Positions 1 through 8,162 of a DNA stretch of 64,000 nucleotides are shown in pieces. The DNA comes from Planctomycetota bacterium (GTDB lineage: Bacteria > Planctomycetota > UBA8108 > UBA1146): assembly GCA_014240375.1 (NCBI GenBank), contig JAAZXB010000008.1, positions 72,430 to 136,429 of the forward strand. Direction: 5' to 3'. The notes below the pieces were generated by a model, which was not told the DNA's origin, did no database searches, and saw nothing but the letters and a program-made list of their open reading frames with translations. Positions within the stretch are counted from its first letter, which is position 1; every line of letters starts with the position of its first letter. A program made the position numbers and the translations under genes.

Positions 1-114
1 CCTACCGTTCCTGATGAAGAATACGACGAAATCGCAGATCGGGCCGCCGCGATCCGCGGGGTCGACCGAGGGGGATCAGAGAGGGCATCTCGCCACTTCT
101 CCGGATCGACCTGA
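1..114 (+). CDS. C-terminal end of a gene cut by the window edge
   Basis: Reading frame 1 is open from the first base to a TGA at 112-114 and gives 37 residues beginning PTVPDEEYDEIADRAAAIRG. The charged, Ala-rich stretch looks like a soluble helical tail rather than random translation. It would be convergent with the leftward gene ending at 152. Too little is visible for a function, and a chance open frame of this length cannot be excluded. Confidence 0.35.
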   Translation, partial: PTVPDEEYDEIADRAAAIRGVDRGGSERASRHFSGST

Positions 115-151
115 AAACGCTTCCATGGGGCCATATGGGTCGGATGAGCCT

Positions 152-697
152 TCAGCGAATCTGCCGGAAAGGGTCTTCCTGATCCAGTTCTGTGCGTAAC
201 TTGTCGACCTTCGAGATCCACTGCAGCGTCGCATCGCGGATCGCCTCTGGAATCTTCTTCTGCTTTGCTGCCGCATCGATGATGGCTGACAACTCATTTT
301 CAGCGGGGCTGAGAACTCCCTTGGCGACCTCTTGCCAGAAGTTCTTCTCGTGCGAGTCTTCCGTCAGTCTTGATCTCCGTATGTAGTCTTGGGCCCGGTC
401 ATCGACCCAGAACTGCACCTTGGCCAGGATGAGTTGCGCTTCTTCGGTGGTCATGGGAGGTCGATAGAGTTTGACCTGTCTCCACTTCTCTGCCTGTTCA
501 GGATTGTCACCAGGTGCACCACCAAACGGCATTCCGATCAGGCTGAGTAGCACCAATGTCACCACCGGAATACCGATCATCGCAGTGATTCCCAGGGTCA
601 CATCGCCAAAATCAATCCCATCTGAATCGGGATCGACAGGCGCCTTGGGAGTCGCTCGTGGAGGGGAAGAGGATCGTTTGGCTAACCGTTTACTCAT
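152..697 (-). CDS. Hypothetical single-pass membrane protein
   Basis: A 181-residue protein that I do not recognise. It has a basic N-terminus (MSKRLAKRSSS), one hydrophobic segment at about residues 35-55 and a charged, mostly helical C-terminal part. The start at 697 was preferred to a longer reading because it overlaps the stop of the upstream gene by 8 bases, which suggests translational coupling. The upstream gene also encodes a small protein with one membrane segment, so the two probably work as a pair in the inner membrane. No motif gives a catalytic role. Confidence 0.7.
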   Translation of the reverse strand: MSKRLAKRSSSPPRATPKAPVDPDSDGIDFGDVTLGITAMIGIPVVTLVLLSLIGMPFGGAPGDNPEQAEKWRQVKLYRPPMTTEEAQLILAKVQFWVDDRAQDYIRRSRLTEDSHEKNFWQEVAKGVLSPAENELSAIIDAAAKQKKIPEAIRDATLQWISKVDKLRTELDQEDPFRQIR

Positions 698-1235
698 CAA
701 AATCCCAGTCGACACCGAGTGGAGCCACATGGATCAGATCATTGGTCAAAGTCTGTAGTTCGCCAAAATCGCTGTTGTACCCGGAGAACTCCAGGGGAAG
801 AGTCCCATCCGGCTTCCGCACCTCTTGCAGCATCGCTCTGAGTTGATCGAAGGTGGCTCCGGTGTAATCGTTTGCTGCCAGCCATTTTCTAGAAAATCGC
901 TGGGTGTCCTCATCGCTTCGCAGTCGCACCACTTCCCGCACCATCGCCTTGCACTTGAGGATCCTGCGCTTGATCGCATTGTATTCTCCGTCGGTGTTGG
1001 TCTCGATCACCACTGTCTTCGGTTCCGTCGGACGATTGACCAACGAGTACACGAAAAACACAGCGCTTCCGACCAGCAAGACCAGGGTCACGATCACGAC
1101 GATCGGGTTGGCCCCCTTCTTTCGAGGGGGTCTGTACTGGACCCTGGAATCCGCTCCTTGCGGATCGTCTCCAGAGGGTCGGGGTCCACGATTTCCTGAA
1201 CCCGCTCGAGGCGGACGTCTACGGGCGCTGACCAT
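690..1235 (-). CDS. Hypothetical single-pass membrane protein
   Basis: A 181-residue protein with an Arg/Pro/Gly-rich N-terminal 40 residues, one strongly hydrophobic segment at about 43-66 (NPIVVIVTLVLLVGSAVFFV) and a soluble C-terminal domain of about 110 residues. The ATG at 1235 is six bases after GGGAGGAG, the best Shine-Dalgarno in the region; ATG at 1241 is an alternative two codons longer. It is the first gene of a pair with the overlapping downstream membrane protein. I do not recognise the family. Confidence 0.7.
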   Translation of the reverse strand: MVSARRRPPRAGSGNRGPRPSGDDPQGADSRVQYRPPRKKGANPIVVIVTLVLLVGSAVFFVYSLVNRPTEPKTVVIETNTDGEYNAIKRRILKCKAMVREVVRLRSDEDTQRFSRKWLAANDYTGATFDQLRAMLQEVRKPDGTLPLEFSGYNSDFGELQTLTNDLIHVAPLGVDWDFDE

Positions 1236-1328
1236 CTTCATCTCCTCCCGGAAGTCGATGCATCTCTCCACATGGGTCCCCGTTTGCATCGCTCCGAACC
1301 TGGATGGTAGCCAGCACCTTCCACAGCG

Positions 1329-2351
1329 TCAACGCACACCCGGTGGAGAAGAAGCGCACAGAACCCAGCTCCCGGCACTCGATTCCATCCGAGGTGAGGC
1401 AGAATCTGCCTCTTCTACCCCCCTGGGAAGAACCAGACGAACATCTCCCTCCGCCAGGATCGATTCACTTCCTTCGAACTGAACCTGCCCCTCGAGCACC
1501 ACCAGGATCGAGCAGCGCTGAGGGTCTGCAGGCCAGTGGCCAGCAAACTGCCCCCTCAACTCATCGAGCCAAAACGGTCCCTCTGGAACGGGGCGCCACC
1601 AACCGGTGGCGTCCCCATCTCTTCCGATCGGAACCTCTGGCGAACCAGTGGGCGCAGTGGTCCTTCGCACCTGATCAAGGTGTAACGGGCGAGGCTTCCC
1701 ATCGAGCCCGACCCGACCTCCGTCATCCACCCTCCATGTCACATCGGAGGATTGCTGGATCTCTGCCAGCAGGACGCCGGCGCCGATCGAGTGAATCGTA
1801 CCGGCAGGCAAGTGGATGATATCTCCACGCTTCACCGAAACCTCATTCAATGCACTGGCGATCTCCTCACCAGCCCTGACCCGAGCGACCAGCCTCTCGA
1901 CATCCCACCCCTCGCGCAATCCGACCTGCAAGCGTGCGCCCGGGAGTGCATCGAGGATGATCCACGCTTCACTCTTTCCTCGCGGTCCGAGTCCCAGGGA
2001 AATCGCCAGGTCATCGTCTGGATGGACCTGAACCGACAGATCCTGTGCGGCGTCGATGAACTTGAACAGAAGAGGGAGCCTGGCAGGACCGGGCGGCAGT
2101 TCCCCCGCTCCGAGGATTCGCCGAGGAGACTGCTCGATCAGGCTTCGAAGGGTTCTACCCGCCTCGGGTCCTCGAGCCACCACCGAATGATAGGTCTGCT
2201 GCTGTTCCCCGACATCGGCGACCTCCCAGCTCTCCCCGACCGGCTCTTCCAACGCCAGTTGGGGACGCAGATGTTCGAGCAAGCGGCGGCCACCCCAGGG
2301 TTTTCTCACGCCGATCGGGTGAAACTCCAGAAGAGTAGGAGGAGCATTCAA
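1329..2351 (-). CDS. manA: Class I mannose-6-phosphate isomerase
   Basis: Zinc-dependent cupin that interconverts mannose 6-phosphate and fructose 6-phosphate in the cytoplasm, feeding GDP-mannose and glycan synthesis. The 340-residue length matches the short Bacillus-type enzymes. Visible signatures are KPWGG near residue 20, QVHPDD at 108-113 (predicted zinc ligands Gln108 and His110), KSEAW with Glu128, and LPAGTIHSIG with His187; these spacings fit the family. The start codon is TTG at 2351, sharing the four bases TTGA with the TGA stop of recN, so translation is probably coupled to recN. The link to recN looks like operon economy, not pathway. Confidence 0.88.
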   Translation of the reverse strand: MNAPPTLLEFHPIGVRKPWGGRRLLEHLRPQLALEEPVGESWEVADVGEQQQTYHSVVARGPEAGRTLRSLIEQSPRRILGAGELPPGPARLPLLFKFIDAAQDLSVQVHPDDDLAISLGLGPRGKSEAWIILDALPGARLQVGLREGWDVERLVARVRAGEEIASALNEVSVKRGDIIHLPAGTIHSIGAGVLLAEIQQSSDVTWRVDDGGRVGLDGKPRPLHLDQVRRTTAPTGSPEVPIGRDGDATGWWRPVPEGPFWLDELRGQFAGHWPADPQRCSILVVLEGQVQFEGSESILAEGDVRLVLPRGVEEADSASPRMESSAGSWVLCASSPPGVR

Positions 2352-4051
2352 TGACCCGGTTCCCTGGTCAGGCCTTGCGCTTCTGTGAACATCTCTCGCG
2401 CTTCTTCAAGGGACCTCTCGGTCGCTCGATCACCACGTAACATCGAGGCGAGTTCCTGGATTCGTGCCTCTCCGGTGACCTCCTCGATTCGAGTGCTGGT
2501 CACCTGCCCGCGGGACTCCTTGATCACCCGGTAATGACTCGTTCCGTGACAGGCCACCTGAGGAAGATGGGTCACGCAAAGCACCTGGTGGTCGTTCCCG
2601 ATCTGATGGAGTTTCTCACCGATGGCCGCGCCCAGGCGCCCGCCGACTCCGGCGTCGATCTCATCGAATACCAGGGTTCCAGTACAAGTAGATCCCGCCA
2701 GCACCCTCTGAAGGGCGAGCATCAACCTCGACAGTTCGCCTCCACTGGCGACATCTCCGATCGATCGGAGGGATTCTCCCGGATTGGCACAGAACAGGAT
2801 CTCGAAATGGTCCGCTCCGCGCTCATCCATTCCATTCCAACCAACGGCTGGCTCCAGAGTCCTCAGTTGCCCTTCGAGACGCGCCTTGTCCAGTCCCAGA
2901 TCGGTCAATTCGGCGGTCGATTGCTCGACCATCTGCGCCACCACTGCGAGCCTGGCGATGTGGAGCCGGTGGGCCCCCTCGGAGAGTTGCGAGATGCATC
3001 GCTGGAGACCCTCGCGAAGTTGAGGAAGTTCATCATCGGCTCCTCCGAGAATCGCCAGTTCCTCGCGACATTCATCTCGGTAGTCGATCAGGTCTTCTCC
3101 GCTGCGCTGATATCGATTCTCGAGCGTGACCAGCTGGTCGACCCGCTGGCGCTTCTGATCGAGCAATTGCGGATCCAGATCGAGGCTCGACTCCACATCT
3201 GCGAGCCCACGCACAGCATCGGTCAGCAAAATCGACGATTCGGAACAACCTTCGACCAGCGCTTCGATACCCGGGTGAAGCGCGGTCATCCCCTGAAGAT
3301 TTCGCCGAGTTTCTGCCAGCTGATCGAGGATGCTGCCCTCCTGTTGCTCGAATTGCTGCCGCACCATCTCGATCGATGCCAGCAACTGATCCCGATCCTC
3401 CAGCAGCTCCAGTTCCTGTTCGAGATTCTCACGTTCGTCCCCGGTGATGCTGGCCTGGTCCAGTTCCTCGAGGATGTGTTCGAGAAACAACCGGCGGTCG
3501 CTACGCTCGCGGACTCCCTCCTCGATGCGATGGATCTTGCCCTCCAGCTCGCGCGCTTCCTGCCAGCTTCTGGCATGCTCCTCGCGCAATTCTAGCAGTC
3601 CACCAAATCGATCGAGCAGATCGAGTTGTGCGCCGGGTTGGAGCAATGTCAGGGCATGGCCCTGGCCGATCACCTCGATCAACAGGGGTGCAATTCGCCT
3701 CAGAATGGTGGTGGTGTTCTCACGGCCATCGATCCGACAGCGACTTCGCCCCTCACGACGAACCTCGCGCTCGATGACCAGTTCTCCCTCCTCGATGGGC
3801 GAACCGAGCAGTTCCGAGATCTTCATCGCCGTCGGTCCATCGAAGTGAAAGATACCCCGGACCCGTGCCCGCTCAGCGGTCCTTCTGATCAGGTCGGTAC
3901 GGGTTCGCTCTCCTCGAAGAATCGCCATCGAGGCCAGCAGCATCGATTTTCCGACCCCGGTTTCCCCGGTCAGGACCTGAAGACCTGGACCCATCTCCAG
4001 TTCAGCGTGTTCAATCAATCCCAGGTTTTCGATGGAGAGGTGGACCAACAC
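2348..4051 (-). CDS. recN: DNA repair protein RecN
   Basis: SMC-like ATPase that acts on double-strand breaks with RecA. The protein is 567 residues, close to the usual 550-560. N-terminal HLSIENLGLIEHAELEM is followed by Walker A GETGVGKS at about 29-36. A long Glu/Gln/Arg-rich coiled-coil pair occupies the middle, then come the ABC signature SGGELSRLMLALQR and Walker B TLVFDEIDAGVGG. A GTG at 4051, about eight bases after GGAG, is the most likely start; an in-frame TTG at 4111 would add 20 residues and overlap the upstream gene. The upstream tRNA-binding gene ends 16 bases before this start and manA overlaps the stop, so the three probably share one transcript. Confidence 0.9.
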   Translation of the reverse strand: MLVHLSIENLGLIEHAELEMGPGLQVLTGETGVGKSMLLASMAILRGERTRTDLIRRTAERARVRGIFHFDGPTAMKISELLGSPIEEGELVIEREVRREGRSRCRIDGRENTTTILRRIAPLLIEVIGQGHALTLLQPGAQLDLLDRFGGLLELREEHARSWQEARELEGKIHRIEEGVRERSDRRLFLEHILEELDQASITGDERENLEQELELLEDRDQLLASIEMVRQQFEQQEGSILDQLAETRRNLQGMTALHPGIEALVEGCSESSILLTDAVRGLADVESSLDLDPQLLDQKRQRVDQLVTLENRYQRSGEDLIDYRDECREELAILGGADDELPQLREGLQRCISQLSEGAHRLHIARLAVVAQMVEQSTAELTDLGLDKARLEGQLRTLEPAVGWNGMDERGADHFEILFCANPGESLRSIGDVASGGELSRLMLALQRVLAGSTCTGTLVFDEIDAGVGGRLGAAIGEKLHQIGNDHQVLCVTHLPQVACHGTSHYRVIKESRGQVTSTRIEEVTGEARIQELASMLRGDRATERSLEEAREMFTEAQGLTREPGH

Positions 4052-4067
4052 CGTCGGACTCCGATCT

Positions 4068-4430
4068 TCAGTGAGCCTGGGACCCGGGGGCAACCTTGCC
4101 GTCGGGTCCAATCAGTCGAACCACTCCTGCGTCCTCGACCGCCAGTAACATTCCTCGAGACTCCACACCTCGAATCGTTGCCGGTTGAAGATTCCAGACC
4201 ACCATGATGGTGCGCCCGAGCAACTCATCGCGGGTGTAGTGGGCTCGCACTCCAGCGACGATCTGTCGCTTCTCGTCGCCTCCATCGATGGTCAGAAGCC
4301 ACAGGCGATCCGCCTTGGGATGTGGTTCCACCTCCAGCACCTTTGCGGTCCGCAACTGCACCCGGGCAAAATCATCGATACTGATCAGGTCGGTCTCCGC
4401 AGTGGTTTCCGTCTCGGTTTCTTCGTTCAT
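4068..4430 (-). CDS. tRNA-binding (EMAP/CsaA/MetG-C-like) domain protein
   Basis: A 120-residue protein consisting almost entirely of an OB-fold tRNA-binding domain. The run from DFARVQLRTAKVLEVEPHPK to GVESRGMLLA matches the C-terminal domain of methionyl-tRNA synthetase and the free-standing homologues CsaA and Trbp111. It has an acidic N-terminal tail and lacks a synthetase body. The ATG at 4430 follows AAGGAG with eight bases between, a strong ribosome site, and a sigma-70-like promoter lies upstream. Likely a dimeric tRNA-binding or chaperone-like protein; which of these cannot be decided from sequence. First gene of the recN-manA transcript. Confidence 0.82.
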   Translation of the reverse strand: MNEETETETTAETDLISIDDFARVQLRTAKVLEVEPHPKADRLWLLTIDGGDEKRQIVAGVRAHYTRDELLGRTIMVVWNLQPATIRGVESRGMLLAVEDAGVVRLIGPDGKVAPGSQAH

Positions 4431-4473
4431 GAAGTCGCTCCTTCTGTGGCTCCAGGGGTCGATCGTGACCACC

Positions 4474-4502
4474 GTTCTAAGCGGACACCCTTCGCTGTGC
4501 AA
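4474..4502 (-). promoter_or_regulatory. Putative sigma-70 promoter of the tRNA-binding/recN/manA operon
   Basis: On the minus strand TTGCAC (4502-4497) and TAGAAC (4479-4474) are separated by exactly 17 bases and lie about 45 bases upstream of the ATG at 4430. Each hexamer matches the consensus in four of six positions. The match is moderate, but the spacing and location fit. Confidence 0.4.
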
Positions 4503-4516
4503 TCCTGCCCAGATGA

Positions 4517-4554
4517 GAACAAGCCCCCGGACATCTCTGTCCGGGGGCTTGTTC
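4517..4554 (-). terminator. Strong GC hairpin, probable terminator
   Basis: Arms 4517-4533 and 4538-4554 are perfectly complementary over 17 base pairs with a TCTC loop; the core is CCCCCGGACA/TGTCCGGGGG. It sits 25 bases past the stop of the small repeat protein at 4580 and just upstream of the promoter for the next leftward operon. No long T-run follows on either strand, so it may work through stem strength alone. Confidence 0.7.
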
Positions 4555-4579
4555 GCTGTGGATCTCGATCAGTTGCGCC

Positions 4580-4951
4580 CTAGAGGCTCTCTTCCAGCAG
4601 GCTATCGACCAGTTGCTGGAGCCTGGCCTCGTCAGCTCGACTGAAGCCCCCGTCTTGAATCCGTTCGAGCTCCCTACCCGGCGAGACCGGCTGGTCCCCC
4701 ATCTGGCGGATCTGGTCCATTAACCTGGCATGATCCCTGATATCGTCAGGTACCGGTTGGAAATTATCTACCGGATCGGAGCCGTCAGCGCCATCCGTCT
4801 TGCCGGAGTCGTCAACGCCATCCGTCTTGCCGGAGTCGGCAACGCCATCCGTCTTGCCAGAGTCGTCAGCGCCAGCCGCTCGATCGAGTTTCTTTTCATC
4901 TGGACCGCCGTCACCCACTCCACCGATTCCGTCCACTCCACTGGTCGTCAT
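4580..4951 (-). CDS. Small acidic protein with 9-residue tandem repeats, unknown function
   Basis: A 123-residue protein beginning MTTSGVDGIGGVGDGGPDEK. Three copies of a 9-residue repeat (SGKTDG core plus VDD or VAD) occupy about residues 28-54. After them comes a helical C-terminal domain ending LQQLVDSLLEESL. There is no signal peptide or membrane segment. The C-terminal half, with short amphipathic helices, recalls small export-chaperone or anti-sigma-like proteins, but I cannot assign it. It stands alone: long non-coding DNA upstream and a strong hairpin downstream. Start at 4951 was chosen for the AAGAGGGG upstream; the frame stays open further upstream without good ribosome sites. Confidence 0.6.
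   Translation of the reverse strand: MTTSGVDGIGGVGDGGPDEKKLDRAAGADDSGKTDGVADSGKTDGVDDSGKTDGADGSDPVDNFQPVPDDIRDHARLMDQIRQMGDQPVSPGRELERIQDGGFSRADEARLQQLVDSLLEESL
4791..4871. repeat. 27-bp in-frame tandem repeat, three copies
   Basis: Units begin at 4791, 4818 and 4845. Units 1 and 2 differ at one base; unit 3 has two further substitutions. They encode the 9-residue repeat of the small acidic protein. The near identity suggests recent slippage or duplication. Confidence 0.9.
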
Positions 4952-5797
4952 GGGAAAACCCCTCTTCCCTTCGAGGATAAAATCGCTCTGAGAACAGAAT
5001 CCCTCAATTTCCCGCTCCCTGGAAGACCCCAATAATGATCTCCTGATAATAACTTCGGATTTACTGGAGGGGATCTTGAGGCTTTTCTTGAAAAAAGTAC
5101 AAATTCATCGCCCTGCAGCGATTCGCCGACAGGGTCCCATGGTACCAATTCAATGCGACATCACTGTATCTCGCCTCTGAGACTTATCTTCGGCATCCGG
5201 GGTACTGCCCCTTGAGCCCTAATTTCTGCAATTCGGAGATCGATCCACCTCGAAATCGAATCCACAGGGCGAGATTCCACAGCAGGACCGTATTCAAAGG
5301 GGACAGGGGCTCGATCGGGTCGATGAACCGTCCTTGCCAGCGATTTCCTGGGCCACTGTGGAAACCTCCGGGTTGCTCGCAAGATGGGAGAGAATGGGCC
5401 GAAAATCAGGCTCGTAGGCCGTATCGAGACACTCTTCGGTGGATTCGTGACCCACGGAGGGACGGTCTGCTGTGAGCTGCCGACCCCTTTCTCATGCTCC
5501 GTAACGAATCCTGACGAACCCTGAATAACCCTGGAAAAGTCCGCTGATGAGAAGAACCGTGGCGGATGGCTGGATTCTGGCCCCACGACTCTCGTCACTC
5601 CACCAGGCCACAAAAACGAAGCCCAATAAAAACGAGGCCTCCCCCGGACCATCCGGGGGAGGCACCTGATTCGGTGCCCCCGAGTACGCACGCGCGGGAC
5701 CCGCGTATCGCGCGACGCACCACGAAATGGGGAGCACTGACAAAGGTCTTCAGGAATTCTCGACGACTTTGCGTCGGCGAGAATCACCAAAGATCGG
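4952..5797. other. 846-base non-coding stretch
   Basis: No convincing gene. A 218-codon open frame on the minus strand (5161-5817) has Arg/Ser/Pro-rich sequence typical of a shadow frame and no ribosome site. The left part (4980-5110) is AT-richer and presumably holds the promoter of the small acidic protein, though no clear -35/-10 pair stands out. The right part holds a terminator hairpin (5637-5663) and two more hairpins next to it (5661-5678 and 5693-5705). Confidence 0.6.
5637..5663 (-). terminator. Rho-independent terminator of the lipoprotein operon
   Basis: Perfect 12-bp stem (5637-5648 with 5652-5663, core CCTCCCCCGG) with a 3-base loop. On the minus strand it is followed at once by CTCGTTTTTATT, a good U-tract. 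It lies about 135 bases beyond the stop of the gene ending at 5798. Confidence 0.8.
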
Positions 5798-8140
5798 CTA
5801 CAACACGATCCTTCCATTGAGGGTCAGGTCGCCTTTTTTCTTGTCGGTCACTATCTTGTCCTTCTTGTCGGTGACGGCTTTCTTCTTGTTGCTGTCTTTC
5901 CGCTGACCTTTGGGAAGATCGCGTGGTTGCCGCAGGATTTTGGCATCGTCGGGGATCTCGTCGAAATCGCCGGGGAGTTCGAGTTCCTCGACATCCACCC
6001 AGTCGAGGCTCTCGAACTTCTCGCGAATGTGATCGGGCATCTCCTCGAGAGACCCTGACCAATGAATCGACTGCTCGTCTGGATCCAGGAGTCCGGTCGA
6101 ACCAAAGGTCACAATCGATTCTTCTCCATCGGTTCCGCCCAACACGAACTTGTCGGTCGCTCCCGATTCAAGTTCAACCCCGGCGGCTTTCTTCGTGTCA
6201 GGCTTCTTCTTCTTGTTCTTGTTCTTGTTCTTGTTCTTCTTCTTCTTCTTGTTCTTGTTCTTCTTCTTGTTCTTGTTCTTGTTCTTCTTGTTGGCTGCGG
6301 CTTTCTTTTTCGCGGCTCTGACCTTCTTGATCTGGCCATCGCCCTCGGCGATCTTCTGGATCAGGATGGCTGCGCCGTGCCCCTCACCGCCACCGAACTC
6401 GATCGCTCCCCCTTCGAGGTCGCCGATGATCTCCTGGATGGCAGCGGGAATCTCATCTAGATCTCCGTTCCACTCGATGACTTTCTCGTCATGATCCCCA
6501 TCCTTTTCGATGATGGTGTGGATCTCGATCTCGCCGCTTCCCTGGTGATCTCCACCGACCTGTTTCAGAATGCGCTGGATGTCGATGGGCATACCACCAT
6601 CACTGTTGACCTGGATGTCGAACTGCATCTCGGAGGAGTGCTCGCCTCCACGCGCCTCTCGGTTGCCTTCAGTGCGTCCCGTCTTCCACTGGAAGACCCG
6701 ATCGCCGATCTGTCCACCGTCCTCATCACCTCGGAAGTGATGCACCTCGATGTCAGCTGTTGAGCCTTTAACACCATCAACAACCTGCAGGAGATGTTGA
6801 AATTCATCGGGCAACTCTCCGTCGAAATCATCCATGCCTATCATCATCACCTTGGCGTTACCGGATTCTCCGAACTGGAAATCACCGCCATGCTCCAGGT
6901 GCAAGTTGACGTCATCGAGATCACCATCGAATCGCATCACGCGCTTGATGATTCGATGCTGGCCCTCGCCGTCGTCCTTTCCTGCACAGCTGGAGCATGC
7001 ATCCCCTTCGCTGCAGTCACTCTGACACTCTTTCAGGACATTCCCGAAAGCAGTCCGATTTCCACCGATGAATGCCGAGCCCTGGCAGCTGGCACAGATC
7101 GGTCCGGCACCATGATTCATCGACATCGCGATGCCCTGGTGGCCTTCGACCGACGGGTCAAATCCCATCATCTTGGCGTGACCCATCATCGGAGGGCGGC
7201 TCATCATCGATCCACCGCCCATCATCTGAGAACGGCCCATCATCTGAGGGCGGCTCATCATCGATCCACGGCCCATCGCCTTGCCACGAATCGCCATGCC
7301 ACCGGCCCCGGTCTGGCCCATCATGGCTACGCGACCCATCCTTTGCTGACCACGACCCATCCTCTGCTGACCACGACCGATTGCGCCTCGGAGTTCCCTC
7401 ATCACCCCAGCACCGCCTTGCGCGGCACCTTCCACGATGAAGACTCCATGATCCGAATTGCCCGGGACGTCGATGCCCATCATCCGGCCTCCTCGAGCGG
7501 ATCGATCGAAATCCACGATCATTTCAACAGCATGACCTTCGCCCATCTCTTGGGACACCCTTCCTGCCGCACCGCGACCCGGCATCCTCCGCTGGTTGAA
7601 ACGACCGTCACCTTGCATTCCGTCATCGCAATCAGTGCAAGACTGACCGCGCACATTCATTTCTTGAATATGAGCTTCGACCCGACGGAGATCTCCATCT
7701 TGTTGGTCATCTCGTGGATGGAAACTTCGATTACGATCTTCGTCACGGCGATCGTTGTCACGGCGATCGTTGTCACGGCGATGTTCTTCACGATCTTGAT
7801 CATCACCACCACGATTTTCTCGATTTCTTTGCGGACGACCACGCTCAGAACGGCCTCGTCCCTCTCTGTTACCTGCTTCGTTCCGATCCCGCCTCTGGTG
7901 CAATTGTTCCAGTTGCTCCTCGACTCGACCGATCTCCTGATGGAGTCGATCCAGTTGCTCTACTAGCCGCTGAACCTGTCGATCGACTCGCTCATCGTCG
8001 TGACCTCTGTCTCGATCCTCGTCCGCACCGGAGCCATGTTCCTGGGCGAATGCGGACTGGCCAGGGTGGACATGGATGCATGCGGGCAGCACGAATCCAC
8101 ATACGAGCAGCAAAAAGCCGTAGTAGATGGGTGATTTCAT
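5798..8140 (-). CDS. Large low-complexity lipoprotein with CxxC, Met/Gly and Lys/Asn regions
   Basis: A 780-residue exported protein starting MKSPIYYGFLLLVCGF, with LPAC near residues 18-21 acting as a lipobox. In order it has: an Asp/Arg-rich segment; a heptad-like coiled coil (QVQRLVEQLDRLHQEIGRVE); Arg/Asp-rich sequence; a CTDC motif; a Met/Gly/Arg/Gln repeat region of about 90 residues (many MMG, QRMG, SMMSRP units); further CxxC motifs (CASC, CSSC) and other paired cysteines; long acidic, Gly-rich, beta-type sequence; and a run of almost only Lys and Asn near 640-690. The C-terminal 120 residues look folded. The paired cysteines and methionines suggest metal binding or disulphides, but that is inference. 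It starts 22 bases after the PDZ gene, so the two form an operon. No family recognised. Confidence 0.75.
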   Translation of the reverse strand: MKSPIYYGFLLLVCGFVLPACIHVHPGQSAFAQEHGSGADEDRDRGHDDERVDRQVQRLVEQLDRLHQEIGRVEEQLEQLHQRRDRNEAGNREGRGRSERGRPQRNRENRGGDDQDREEHRRDNDRRDNDRRDEDRNRSFHPRDDQQDGDLRRVEAHIQEMNVRGQSCTDCDDGMQGDGRFNQRRMPGRGAAGRVSQEMGEGHAVEMIVDFDRSARGGRMMGIDVPGNSDHGVFIVEGAAQGGAGVMRELRGAIGRGQQRMGRGQQRMGRVAMMGQTGAGGMAIRGKAMGRGSMMSRPQMMGRSQMMGGGSMMSRPPMMGHAKMMGFDPSVEGHQGIAMSMNHGAGPICASCQGSAFIGGNRTAFGNVLKECQSDCSEGDACSSCAGKDDGEGQHRIIKRVMRFDGDLDDVNLHLEHGGDFQFGESGNAKVMMIGMDDFDGELPDEFQHLLQVVDGVKGSTADIEVHHFRGDEDGGQIGDRVFQWKTGRTEGNREARGGEHSSEMQFDIQVNSDGGMPIDIQRILKQVGGDHQGSGEIEIHTIIEKDGDHDEKVIEWNGDLDEIPAAIQEIIGDLEGGAIEFGGGEGHGAAILIQKIAEGDGQIKKVRAAKKKAAANKKNKNKNKKKNKNKKKKKNKNKNKNKKKKPDTKKAAGVELESGATDKFVLGGTDGEESIVTFGSTGLLDPDEQSIHWSGSLEEMPDHIREKFESLDWVDVEELELPGDFDEIPDDAKILRQPRDLPKGQRKDSNKKKAVTDKKDKIVTDKKKGDLTLNGRIVL
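6202..6293. repeat. Lys/Asn-coding trinucleotide-type repeat
   Basis: Almost entirely AAG and AAC codons on the minus strand, mostly in AACAAG hexamers, encoding about 30 consecutive Lys/Asn residues of the lipoprotein. The choice of only AAG and AAC shows simple-sequence expansion by slippage. Confidence 0.85.
7165..7395. repeat. Degenerate repeats coding Met/Gly/Arg/Gln motifs
   Basis: Short imperfect repeats of CCCATCAT and CATCATCGATCC type on the plus strand. On the minus strand they encode recurrent RPQMMG, SMMSRP and GRGQQRMG motifs within the lipoprotein. Unit lengths vary (about 12-30 bases), unlike the exact tandem repeats elsewhere in the window. Confidence 0.7.
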
Positions 8141-8162
8141 GGTGGCGGTTTCCGTTTCTAAA

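Noticed and set aside
2534-3595. 353-codon open frame on the plus strand
   Set aside because: Antisense to recN; no family features.
5161-5817. 218-codon open frame on the minus strand in the intergenic region
   Set aside because: Arg/Ser/Pro-rich product without domain or ribosome site; it runs over the terminator hairpin at 5637-5663 and into the lipoprotein 3' end.
6794-7966. 390-codon open frame on the plus strand
   Set aside because: Antisense to the low-complexity lipoprotein; its His-rich repeats are the complement of the Met/Gly-coding repeats.
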